Assembly: GCF_027498035.1 (NCBI RefSeq)
Contig: NZ_CP114978.1
Span: 2,046,001 to 2,110,000, forward strand
DNA: 64,000 nt
Direction of reading: 5' to 3'
Source of the DNA: Pseudoxanthomonas sp.
Lineage (GTDB): Bacteria; Pseudomonadota; Gammaproteobacteria; Xanthomonadales; Xanthomonadaceae
Shown: one piece after another, positions 29,930 to 38,584 of the stretch
How positions within the stretch are numbered: position 1 is the stretch's first letter
How the letters are laid out: each line of letters starts with the position of its first letter
The notes under the pieces: model-generated
What the model was told of the DNA's origin: nothing
The model's database searches: none
Seen by the model: only the letters and a program-made list of their open reading frames with translations
Translations under genes and position numbers: made by a program

Positions 29930-30571
29930 ATGCCCAATGCAACACGCATCCCGTTCAAGTCTTTGCTGATGGTGCCCCTGATGGCCCTGGCCCTGTCGGG
30001 CTGTGGCGAAAAAGCAGGCTCGGCCTCCGCGGCCTCCGCGGCCGCACCGGCTGCGGCCGCGCCTGCGGTGTCCGCTGCCACGCCGGCCACGGGATCAACC
30101 CCGCCTGACGCATCGGCGACCGCCGCCAACGGCACGCCGGTGGCAGCGACCGCGCCGCCAGCTGCCCCCATCCCGATCCCGCACATCGATCCGATCGAAG
30201 TCACGCCCGCGCTGGTGGCCGAAGGCAAGAAGCTGTTCTTCACTGCCGGCTGCAATGCCTGCCACGGCGGCACCGGCGGCGGCGGCATGTGCCCGCCGTT
30301 GACCAACAAGATCTGGGTCTATGGCAGCGACGACAGCACCCTGCATGCGCTGATCAAGGACGGCTCGCAGGCCATGCAGACCACCCATGGCCTCAAGCGC
30401 GTGGGTCACGAGAATGTGGTGGGCATCATGCCGGCCTTCTCGCCGATCCTGACCGATGAAGAGATCAACAAGATCATGGCCTTCATCCACTCGATCAATC
30501 CGGATGCAGGCAAGGGCGAAACCCCGACCGCCGCAAGCGAAGCTGCACCCACAACCGGCAGCGGCACATGA
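29930..30571 (+). CDS. Class I c-type cytochrome, XoxG-like electron acceptor, predicted lipoprotein
   Basis: The 213-residue protein has a lipobox (LALSGC, Cys25) followed by an Ala/Pro/Thr linker of about 55 residues. The single haem domain has CNACH (Cys108, Cys111, His112) and a likely axial Met167 in GIMPAFSP. Position directly after the XoxJ-like gene suggests the role of XoxG, taking electrons from the dehydrogenase to the respiratory chain. The ATG is preceded by AAGGAG. It overlaps the next gene by 4 bp (ATGA). Confidence 0.88.
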   Translation: MPNATRIPFKSLLMVPLMALALSGCGEKAGSASAASAAAPAAAAPAVSAATPATGSTPPDASATAANGTPVAATAPPAAPIPIPHIDPIEVTPALVAEGKKLFFTAGCNACHGGTGGGGMCPPLTNKIWVYGSDDSTLHALIKDGSQAMQTTHGLKRVGHENVVGIMPAFSPILTDEEINKIMAFIHSINPDAGKGETPTAASEAAPTTGSGT

Positions 30572-31617
30572 GCGCAGCCCTGCATCGGCCGGCCTGCCTG
30601 CTTGCCGTCGCGGCATCGCTTGCGCTGCTGGCTGGCTGCCAGCGGCAGGCGCCAGCGGTGGATGCATCTGTTGGCGCATCCACGCCATCGCCAGCCGGGC
30701 TGGCCACCCATGCTGCGTCGGCAGTACCCGCCTACGTTCCCAACCAGAAGAGCGGTTCGATCTCGGTCATCGATACCGGCACCGACCGGGTCGTGCGGAC
30801 CTTGTCGGCAGGCGGCGAACTCGGCCAGCGCCTGCAGCAGATTGCGCTGGGTCCGGAGGGCAAGACGCTCTACGTCGTCGATGCCGAGCATCACCGCTTA
30901 CTGCTGGTGGACATCGCCGCTGACAAGGTCACACGCGCGCTGGATATCGGCGAAGGCGCCGAAGGCGTCGGCCTGTCACCAGATGGGAGCCAGGTGGCGG
31001 TGTGTGTGGAACTGCAGAACCAGGTGATGTTCGTCGACACCGCCAGCTTCACCGTCACCGGTCGCGTGGATGTGCAGGGCAAGGCGCCCGAGCATTGCGC
31101 GTGGACGCTGGACGGCACCCAGGTCATCACCAGCAACGAGGCCTCCGACAGCCTGGACGTGATCGACGTGGCGGCCGGCAAGTCGGTCGCGAGCATCGCC
31201 ACCAGCGGGCATCCGCGCGACATCGCCTTCGCGGCCGATGGCCGCAGTGCCTACGTGGCGCAGGAGTCGGCCAACGTCGTGGATGTGATCGACCTGGCGG
31301 CACGTCGCAAGACGCGCAGCGTGAGCGCGGGCCTGCGCACGGCCGGGGTCACGGTTTCGGCCGATGGTAGCCGGGTCTACGCATCCAATGGCGGCGGCGC
31401 CAGCGTCACCGTCAGCGACGGCGCTACCGGCAAGCTGCTGGCCGAAATCCCCGTGGGCCAGCGCCCGTGGAATCCATCGCTCACTCCGGATGGACGCAAG
31501 CTCTATGTCGCCAACGGCCGCTCCAACACCGTCAGCGTGATCGACACCGCCACGATGAAGGAAGTCGGGCAGATCGCAGTGGGTGAAATGCCCTGGGGCG
31601 TGGTGATGGGGCGGTGA
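30568..31617 (+). CDS. YVTN-family beta-propeller lipoprotein
   Basis: The 349-residue protein has a lipoprotein signal (LLAGC, Cys24) and a seven-bladed propeller of YVTN type, seen as repeats such as LYVVDAEHHRLLLVDI, SAYVAQESANVVDVIDL and KLYVANGRSNTVSVIDTAT. YVTN proteins often accompany quinoprotein dehydrogenase clusters, but their job is not established. It is translationally coupled to the cytochrome gene by an ATGA overlap and ends the operon. It could bind the dehydrogenase or a cofactor. That is inference. Confidence 0.87.
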   Translation: MSAALHRPACLLAVAASLALLAGCQRQAPAVDASVGASTPSPAGLATHAASAVPAYVPNQKSGSISVIDTGTDRVVRTLSAGGELGQRLQQIALGPEGKTLYVVDAEHHRLLLVDIAADKVTRALDIGEGAEGVGLSPDGSQVAVCVELQNQVMFVDTASFTVTGRVDVQGKAPEHCAWTLDGTQVITSNEASDSLDVIDVAAGKSVASIATSGHPRDIAFAADGRSAYVAQESANVVDVIDLAARRKTRSVSAGLRTAGVTVSADGSRVYASNGGGASVTVSDGATGKLLAEIPVGQRPWNPSLTPDGRKLYVANGRSNTVSVIDTATMKEVGQIAVGEMPWGVVMGR

Positions 31618-32000
31618 CCCGTTCGCCCGCGTGGAGGCATCCACCCGGGGACACGCCTTCCACCAGCGCCACACCGACCCGCTTCGCGAACCGCGCCGGT
31701 GAACCGCAACGGCAGCCGCTCCATCGCTGATTCACGCGTCGCGGCTTCGGGCGCGCTGTCGCCTACCGGCAGCAATGCGACGTCGCACGACACTGCGCAT
31801 CGCAATCGTTGCAGATGAAATCCCGACACTTCATTGACGTGACAGTGGTGACAGGGAACAATTCTCCCTAGCCACGTTCGCACTGCGCGCTTCTCGCGCA
31901 ACCGCCGCCCGGTCCCTGGGCAGCTGCAACCAGCAAACCACCCTTCCTTCCGCAAGCTTTCATCGCGGGTGGCTTTGCGCTATCCGCGAACAGGAACCCC
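31618..32000 (+). promoter_or_regulatory. Upstream region of the TonB-receptor cluster with a candidate promoter
   Basis: These 383 bp have no gene. TTGACG at 31834-31839 and AACAAT at 31857-31862, 17 bp apart, make a reasonable sigma-70-type promoter for the first receptor. A small GGGA/TCCC dyad overlaps the -10. I saw no clear Fur box. AGGAAC precedes the receptor ATG. Confidence 0.45.
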
Positions 32001-34106
32001 ATGTCCATTCATGCCACCTCCCCTGGTACGCGCGTTGCCGTGCGCACGCAGATGCTGCGCCGCTGCCTGCTGGCCGCCGCGATCCTCACCAGCTTCCATG
32101 CCTACGCCGCCGACGACGAGGCGGATGGCAAGAAGAAAGCCACCGAACTGGACGGCGTCACCGTCACCGGCGTGGCCATCGAGAACGGCACCGGTGCACT
32201 GGGCGACCGCAGCGTGCATGACACGCCCTACGCCATCAGCGTGGTCGGCAAGGAGGACATCGAGAAGCGCCAGGCGGTGTCGCTAGGCGACGTGTTCTTC
32301 AACGATCCTTCGGTGGTCACCCAGGTCAACAGCTACGCAAGTGGCTGGAGCTCGCCGATCATCAATCGCGGCCTGGGCCTGAGCTATGACAGCTATCGCG
32401 TCAACGGGCTGCAGGTGTCGTCATGGGGCGGCGAATGGCCACTGGAAGTGATGGAGGAAGTGCAACTGCTCAAGGGTCCAGGCGGCTTCCTATATGGCTT
32501 CGGCGCACCTGGCGGCATCGCCAACTACATCACCAAGAAGCCCACCGACGACACCACGCTGTCGGTCAGCGCCGGCTGGCGCACCAGCGGCATCGCCAGC
32601 GGCCAGATCGACGCCGGCGGCCGCTTCGGCAATGAGGACATGTTCGGCTACCGGCTCAATGCCTATCGCGAGAAGGGCGAGACCTACAACGGCGGCGAGG
32701 TGGATCGCCAAGCCGTGTCGCTATCGCTGGACGCACGCCTGAGCGATGCGCTGACCTGGACCGCGGACGTGATTCACCAATCGCGCGATCTCAGCGATGA
32801 AGCGCCAGCGTTCTATTTCAACGGCGCCACCAAGGTGCCGCGCGCGATCTCCGGCGATGCCAACCGCTCGGTGCCAGGCTCGTACTACAACGTCGACATG
32901 AACCTGCTGTCCACTGGCCTGGCCTGGCGGATCAACGACAACTGGACCGCCAACTTCAGCTACGGCGTCACCCGCCATGCCAACGACGTCAACAAGATCT
33001 TCGACTACATCACCGACAACGACGGCAACTACACGGTCAACGCCTACGAGCTAGGCGGCAAGAGCGAGTCGCGCCAGGGCCAGGCCTTGTTGCAGGGCAA
33101 GTTCGCCACCGGGCCGCTGCAGCACCAGTTGGTCATCGGCGCATCCTGGCAACGTGACCTGGGCTGGGACCGCTCTTACAACTGGAACACCATCGGCACA
33201 GGCAACCTGTATGACTGGCAGCCGATCAGCCACTACAGCACCGTCCCCAAGAACGTGACCCGCGGCAGCGCCACGTTCCAGAAGGCCGTCTTCCTCAGCG
33301 ATACGGTGCAGTTCGCACCCGGCTGGTCGCTGCTGGCCGGCTGGCGCTACAACGACTACGAACAGGTGGGCAGCTATCACACCTACCCGGTCACGCCGAC
33401 CTATGCACTGCTGTACAACCCGGTCGATCACGTCACGCTCTACGCCAGCTACATCGAATCGCTCGAAGCTGGCGGCCGGGTGAGTGAATCGGCGGGGTAC
33501 GCCAATGCCGGGCAGGTGCTGGACCCAACCATCAGCAAGCAGTACGAAGTCGGCGCCAAGCTCGACTTCGCCGGGTGGAATCTCAACACCGCCGCTTTCC
33601 GCCTGGAACAGGGCGCCAAGATCGACCGCTACACCGATGCCGGCAAGTACCTGGTGCAGAACGGCATCACCCGCTATGACGGCGTGGAGCTGAGCACCAA
33701 TGTGCAGCTGACCGCCGGCCTGCGCGTGGGCGGCGGCGTCACCTGGCTGGATACCGAATACGACAAGCTGGATCCAGCGAACGCGGCCAACAAGGGCAAT
33801 CGTGTCGCGGGGGCATCCCGCTTTTCCAGTGTCATCCACGCCGACTACGACGTGGCCACGGTCGAAGGTTTGAGCTTCTACGCGGGCGCACGCTACTACG
33901 GCGACATCTGGTACGACGCGGCCAACACGCTGAAGATCCCGGGCTACACCCTGGTCAACGCCGGCGCGGGGTATCGCACCGCCTTCAATGGCCATGCGGT
34001 GACCTTCCGCCTGAGCATCGACAACCTGACCGACAAGGCCTACTGGTCCAACGCCGGCCTTGGGGTGCCACGCACCTACGCGGCCAGCGTCAAGTTCGAC
34101 CTCTGA
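32001..34106 (+). CDS. TonB-dependent receptor 1 of a tandem triplet
   Basis: The 701-residue outer membrane receptor has a signal peptide ending near AYA (about residue 36), a TonB-box-like ELDGVTVTG, a plug domain (TPYAISVVGKEDIEKRQAVS; LKGPGGFLYGFGAPGGIANY) and a 22-strand barrel that ends in RTYAASVKFDL. The plug resembles the siderophore receptor subfamily. It lies downstream of the XoxF-type operon, after its own candidate promoter. The ligand is unknown. Given the neighbours, a lanthanide or its chelator is a candidate, and iron siderophores are the alternative. Confidence 0.9.
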   Translation: MSIHATSPGTRVAVRTQMLRRCLLAAAILTSFHAYAADDEADGKKKATELDGVTVTGVAIENGTGALGDRSVHDTPYAISVVGKEDIEKRQAVSLGDVFFNDPSVVTQVNSYASGWSSPIINRGLGLSYDSYRVNGLQVSSWGGEWPLEVMEEVQLLKGPGGFLYGFGAPGGIANYITKKPTDDTTLSVSAGWRTSGIASGQIDAGGRFGNEDMFGYRLNAYREKGETYNGGEVDRQAVSLSLDARLSDALTWTADVIHQSRDLSDEAPAFYFNGATKVPRAISGDANRSVPGSYYNVDMNLLSTGLAWRINDNWTANFSYGVTRHANDVNKIFDYITDNDGNYTVNAYELGGKSESRQGQALLQGKFATGPLQHQLVIGASWQRDLGWDRSYNWNTIGTGNLYDWQPISHYSTVPKNVTRGSATFQKAVFLSDTVQFAPGWSLLAGWRYNDYEQVGSYHTYPVTPTYALLYNPVDHVTLYASYIESLEAGGRVSESAGYANAGQVLDPTISKQYEVGAKLDFAGWNLNTAAFRLEQGAKIDRYTDAGKYLVQNGITRYDGVELSTNVQLTAGLRVGGGVTWLDTEYDKLDPANAANKGNRVAGASRFSSVIHADYDVATVEGLSFYAGARYYGDIWYDAANTLKIPGYTLVNAGAGYRTAFNGHAVTFRLSIDNLTDKAYWSNAGLGVPRTYAASVKFDL

Positions 34107-34202
34107 CCCATCGCGCCGCATGACCTGGTGGCCGCCCCTCCCATGGCGGCCGTCAGGTCGTGCGCGTCGTCCTGCCCCCTCCCCTTAGTTCGAGCCGCCC
34201 CC

Positions 34203-36353
34203 ATGCGCCTTCGCTTCGCTCCCCGCCCTTCCCGTTTCCACCCGCAGCATGCGCTCGTCCTGGCACTGGCCGCCTGTCTCTGCAGTCCATTGCTTCACGC
34301 AGCGGAAGCCGATGCCGCCCCCGACGGTGCCCAAGCCACGGACCTGGATGCCGTGAAAGTCCAAGGCGCGCGGCGTACCAAGGCCACGGCCGGTGCACTG
34401 GGCCAACGCGCCGAGCTGGACACGCCCTTCTCGATCACCTCGGTCAGCAGCGATGATCTGGAACGGCGCCAGGTCACCACTGTGGCCAGCGCGTTCTTTG
34501 GCGATGCCTCGGTCACCCCGCTGTCCAACGACGATGCGTCGGTCTGGTCGTCCAACGCCGTCAGCGTGCGAGGACTCTCGCTCAGCACCACCGACAGTTC
34601 CAAGCTCGATGGCCTGCCGCTGGTCAACAGTTTCGGCGAGTGGCCGGTGGAAACCGTCGAGCGGGTGGAACTGCTCAAGGGGCCTGCAGGCTTCATGTAT
34701 GGCTTCGGCGCGCCGGCCGGCATCATCAACTACGTCAGCAAGCAGCCTACCGATGATCCACTGCTGCGGGCCACCGTGGGTTTCAGGTCTGGCAGCATCG
34801 GCACTGCACACGTGGATGCGGGCGGCCGCTTCGGCCAGGACGATCGCTTCGGCTACCGCTTCAACGTGGTCCGCGAAAAGGGCGAGACCTACAACGGCTC
34901 GGAGATGGATCGCAAAGTCGTTTCGCTGGCGCTGGACTGGCGCGTGAGCGACAGCGTGACGTGGGATGCCAGCTGGGTCTGGCAGGAACGCATGCTCGAC
35001 AACGCCAATCCGTATTTTTATCTATCCGGCGTCACGCAGGCACCGGCCACGGTGGATGGCGGCAAGGACCTGTCGGTCGACGGCGCCTACATCGGGGTCA
35101 AGACCTGGGCCGCGCGTACCAGCGTGAACTGGCAGATCGCGCCGGACTGGAACGCCAGCGTCGTGTTGGGCCGCAGCCACTACATCCAGGACATTTCCTT
35201 CCCCTACGCCGTGGTCCAGAACAACGCCGGTGACTACAAGCTCACCGGCTACGAGATGCACAACCTGGTCAACACCAACTTCGCCCAGGCAATGATCGAC
35301 GGCAAACTGCAGACCGGCGTATTGCAGCACCAGTTGGTCGCGGGGCTGTACTGGATGGACAGCAAGCAGGATGTCGGCCGCCTGAGCGGTACCAGCGGCT
35401 GCGCCGGCACCGTGGTCTGCACCGGCAACCTGTACAGCGGCGGCATCGATTTCGATTACGTCCGCCAAAGCGACCTGGATGGACACTACCGCAGCAGCGA
35501 TACCGACCAGCGCGCGGTCTTCGCCAGTGACACCCTGAGCTGGAACAACTGGTCGCTGATCGCCGGCTGGCGCTACAACGACTACGACAAGCTGTCCTAC
35601 AGCGCCGCCGGCGTGCAGACCTCGCACTACACCAAGAAGCCGGTCACCCCCAGCTACGCGCTGCTGTACAAGCCGCGCGCATGGATGACCGTCTACGGCA
35701 GCTACGTCGAGGCGCTGGAACAGGGCAGCACCGTGGGCACCGGCTACCTCAACCAAGGCGAGGTGCTCGAGGCCATGGTCAGCAAACAGTGGGAAGCCGG
35801 CTTCAAGCTGGAACATGCCCGCTGGGGGCTGGATGCGGCGGCCTTCCGCATCGACCGCGGCGCCAACATCGACAGGGTCACCGACCTTGGCAAGTACCTG
35901 GTCCAGGACGGCATCACCCGCTATGACGGGCTGGAGCTGTCGGCGGCCTATCAGGCCAACGCTGCGCTGCGCTTGAATGGCGGCGTGACCTGGCTGGATG
36001 CGACCTACGACAAGCTGTCCCCGTCCAATGCGGCCAACCTCGGCAACCAGGCTTCGGGCGTCTCGCGCCAGCAGGCCGTGCTGCAGGCCTCGTATACGCC
36101 AACCGCCTTGCCGGCCCTGGAACTGCATGCCGGCGTGCGCCGCTATGGCAGTTATTACAACGATGCGGCCAACACCTTGAAGTTGCCGGCCTACGTGCTG
36201 GCCAATGCCGGCGTGGGCTATCGCACCGCATGGGGCGTGCACGGGCTGACCCTGCGGGGCGAGGTCAACAACCTGACCGACAAGCGGTACTGGTCGGCGG
36301 TGGGCATCGGCGCGCCACGCACCTTCTCGGTCAACGCCACGTTCGACTTCTGA
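34203..36353 (+). CDS. TonB-dependent receptor 2 of a tandem triplet
   Basis: The 716-residue receptor has a basic signal peptide (MRLRFAPRPSRFHPQHALVL then an Ala-rich core), a TonB-box-like DLDAVKVQG, a plug (LDTPFSITSVSSDDLERRQ; LKGPAGFMYGFGAPAGIINY) and a barrel ending in aromatic FDF. It is clearly a paralogue of the genes on both sides. Shared stretches include GEWP.E..E.V.LLKGP and EKGETYNG. I chose the ATG just before the signal peptide. It follows receptor 1 by 96 bp and is probably co-transcribed. Confidence 0.9.
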   Translation: MRLRFAPRPSRFHPQHALVLALAACLCSPLLHAAEADAAPDGAQATDLDAVKVQGARRTKATAGALGQRAELDTPFSITSVSSDDLERRQVTTVASAFFGDASVTPLSNDDASVWSSNAVSVRGLSLSTTDSSKLDGLPLVNSFGEWPVETVERVELLKGPAGFMYGFGAPAGIINYVSKQPTDDPLLRATVGFRSGSIGTAHVDAGGRFGQDDRFGYRFNVVREKGETYNGSEMDRKVVSLALDWRVSDSVTWDASWVWQERMLDNANPYFYLSGVTQAPATVDGGKDLSVDGAYIGVKTWAARTSVNWQIAPDWNASVVLGRSHYIQDISFPYAVVQNNAGDYKLTGYEMHNLVNTNFAQAMIDGKLQTGVLQHQLVAGLYWMDSKQDVGRLSGTSGCAGTVVCTGNLYSGGIDFDYVRQSDLDGHYRSSDTDQRAVFASDTLSWNNWSLIAGWRYNDYDKLSYSAAGVQTSHYTKKPVTPSYALLYKPRAWMTVYGSYVEALEQGSTVGTGYLNQGEVLEAMVSKQWEAGFKLEHARWGLDAAAFRIDRGANIDRVTDLGKYLVQDGITRYDGLELSAAYQANAALRLNGGVTWLDATYDKLSPSNAANLGNQASGVSRQQAVLQASYTPTALPALELHAGVRRYGSYYNDAANTLKLPAYVLANAGVGYRTAWGVHGLTLRGEVNNLTDKRYWSAVGIGAPRTFSVNATFDF

Positions 36354-36432
36354 GCCATCCCTATGCGCGTGGCAGTACCGCGGCCTTTGTCGCCGATACC
36401 GCGCGCGTCCTTCCTCTCCCCCCGAGCCGAGC

Positions 36433-38529
36433 ATGCGCCTCCACCATCCTCATTCCCTGCCCCGATTGAGCTTTCTGGCCGCCGCCCTGCTTGCCTGCCA
36501 TGTGGCATGGGCCGACGAAGACCCCGTCCAGCCGCGCGCCAAGGAGCTGGACACCGTCCAGGTCAAGGCCCAGCAGGTCACGCAGTCCAGCAGCGCACTG
36601 GGCGACCGCGCCGTGATCGACACCCCGTTCGCCATCACCACCGTGGACAGCGAACAGTTGCAGACGCGGCAGGTCAACGCGCTGGGCAAGGTATTTGCCG
36701 CCGATGCCTCGGTCACCCCAGGCGGCAACACCTATGGCATGTGGTCCTCGCTGCTGTACGTGCGCGGGCTGGCACTGGACTACAGCAACAGCTACAAGAT
36801 CAACGGCATGCCCTTCTATTCCTTCGGCGTGGAGCTGCCGACGGAGATGTTCGAGCAGGTACAACTACTGAAGGGCGCAACCGGCTTCATGTACGGCTTC
36901 GGTGCGCCGGGCGGCATCGTCAATTACGTCACCAAGAAACCCACCGACACGCCGCTGCTCAGCGTCGACGTGGGCTACCGCTCCGATGCGTTGTTCAGCG
37001 AGCACGTCGACGTTGGCGGCCGCGCTGGCAGCGAGGGGCGCTTCGGCTATCGGATCAATGTCAGCAACGAATACGGCAATACCTACAACGGCTCACGCCT
37101 GAGCCGACAGGCGCTGGGCGCGGCGTTCGAGCTGCGCCTCAGCGACACCCTCAGCTGGACCACCGACCTGCTGTACCAGCGCCGCAAGGTCGACAACCCG
37201 ATGCCGTATGTGGCGATGAACAACTACACCAGCAGCCGCTTCCTTGGCAGCATCGATGGCAGCCGCAACCTGGCCAGCGATGCAGCCTTCGGTGACACCC
37301 GCTCCAGCTACGGCGCCACCACCTTGCACTGGCAATTCGCACCCGACTGGACGGCCGAGCTGAGCTACAGCGCGCTGCGCACCGACCAGCGTTTCGACCA
37401 GGAATACCTGTACCTCACCAACGCCGCCGGCGACTACGTCAACAACACCTTCGTCGGCCATAACACCCCGACCTTCTCGGTCGCGCAGGCTCAGGTCCAA
37501 GGCCGCTTCAATACCGGCCCGCTGGATCATCAGGTCGTGGCTGGCGCGACCGAACAGGTCCAGCAGATGTACGTCAGCCGCAATGGCCAGTATGGCCCGA
37601 GCGGCACCGGCAATCTGTACGATTTCGTCGCGCTGGACTGGCATCCCAACGAATCGGACACCACCTACCATTCGGCCAGCTATCGTCAGCACGCGCTGTT
37701 CGTCAGCGATACCGTCGCACTGGGCAAGCACTGGTCGCTCCTGGCAGGCATGCGCCACACCGACTACCGGCAACTGGGCTACACCACGACCGGCGCGCGC
37801 ACCTCGGTGTATGAGAAGTCGCCCAATACCCCGACCGTGGCCCTGCTCTACCAACCCGATGCCCACACCACCTACTACGCCAGCTACGTCGAGTCGCTGG
37901 AGGCTGGCAGCACGGTTGGCTCCTCCTACGCCAATGCTGGCGAAATACTGCCGCCCATGGTCAGCAAGCAGACCGAGCTCGGCTTCAAGGCCGAACATGG
38001 CATCTGGTCGGCCAACGCGGCGCTGTTCCGGATCCTGCGCGGCGCCACCTATGTCAACGCGTCCAACTATTACGTGCAGGATGGGCAGATCCGCTACCAG
38101 GGCCTGGAACTGCAGGGGCGGGTGCGAACGGCGCAGGACTGGAGCCTGGGCGCCAGCCTGCTGTTGCTCGACGCCGATTACCAACGCAGCTCCACCGCGC
38201 TGACCGACAAACGTCCAGGCGGGGTGGCCCGCCGCATCGGCAGCGTGCAACTGGAGCACACCTTCAGTTCGCTGCCCGCGCTGAACATGCATCTGGATGC
38301 GCGTTACACCGGGCCGATGTATCTGGTGCCCGGCAAGCCGATCCGGACCCCAGGCTACACGCTGCTCAACCTCGGCGCCGGCTATCGCACGCAATGGCGC
38401 GAACATCCGCTGACCCTGCGTGCGGAGGTCCAGAACCTGCTGGACAAGGATTACTGGCAAGGCGGCAGCTACCTGATCCAGCCCGGTGCGCCGCGTACAT
38501 TGGCATTGAACGCCAAACTGGATTTCTGA
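36433..38529 (+). CDS. TonB-dependent receptor 3 of a tandem triplet
   Basis: The 698-residue receptor has a signal peptide (LSFLAAALLACHVAWA), a TonB-box-like ELDTVQVKA, a plug (IDTPFAITTVDSEQLQTRQ; LKGATGFMYGFGAPGGIVNY) and a barrel ending in NAKLDF. It is the most divergent of the three, with YSFGVELPTEMFEQ where the others have GEWP. Different extracellular loops may mean different ligands or ligand forms. It is 79 bp after receptor 2 and 55 bp before the FUSC transporter gene. Confidence 0.9.
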   Translation: MRLHHPHSLPRLSFLAAALLACHVAWADEDPVQPRAKELDTVQVKAQQVTQSSSALGDRAVIDTPFAITTVDSEQLQTRQVNALGKVFAADASVTPGGNTYGMWSSLLYVRGLALDYSNSYKINGMPFYSFGVELPTEMFEQVQLLKGATGFMYGFGAPGGIVNYVTKKPTDTPLLSVDVGYRSDALFSEHVDVGGRAGSEGRFGYRINVSNEYGNTYNGSRLSRQALGAAFELRLSDTLSWTTDLLYQRRKVDNPMPYVAMNNYTSSRFLGSIDGSRNLASDAAFGDTRSSYGATTLHWQFAPDWTAELSYSALRTDQRFDQEYLYLTNAAGDYVNNTFVGHNTPTFSVAQAQVQGRFNTGPLDHQVVAGATEQVQQMYVSRNGQYGPSGTGNLYDFVALDWHPNESDTTYHSASYRQHALFVSDTVALGKHWSLLAGMRHTDYRQLGYTTTGARTSVYEKSPNTPTVALLYQPDAHTTYYASYVESLEAGSTVGSSYANAGEILPPMVSKQTELGFKAEHGIWSANAALFRILRGATYVNASNYYVQDGQIRYQGLELQGRVRTAQDWSLGASLLLLDADYQRSSTALTDKRPGGVARRIGSVQLEHTFSSLPALNMHLDARYTGPMYLVPGKPIRTPGYTLLNLGAGYRTQWREHPLTLRAEVQNLLDKDYWQGGSYLIQPGAPRTLALNAKLDF

Positions 38530-38584
38530 TCGTCGCGGGCAAAGCACGCATGTTTCACCCCAGGCCAGAGGCAGGACGGCAATA

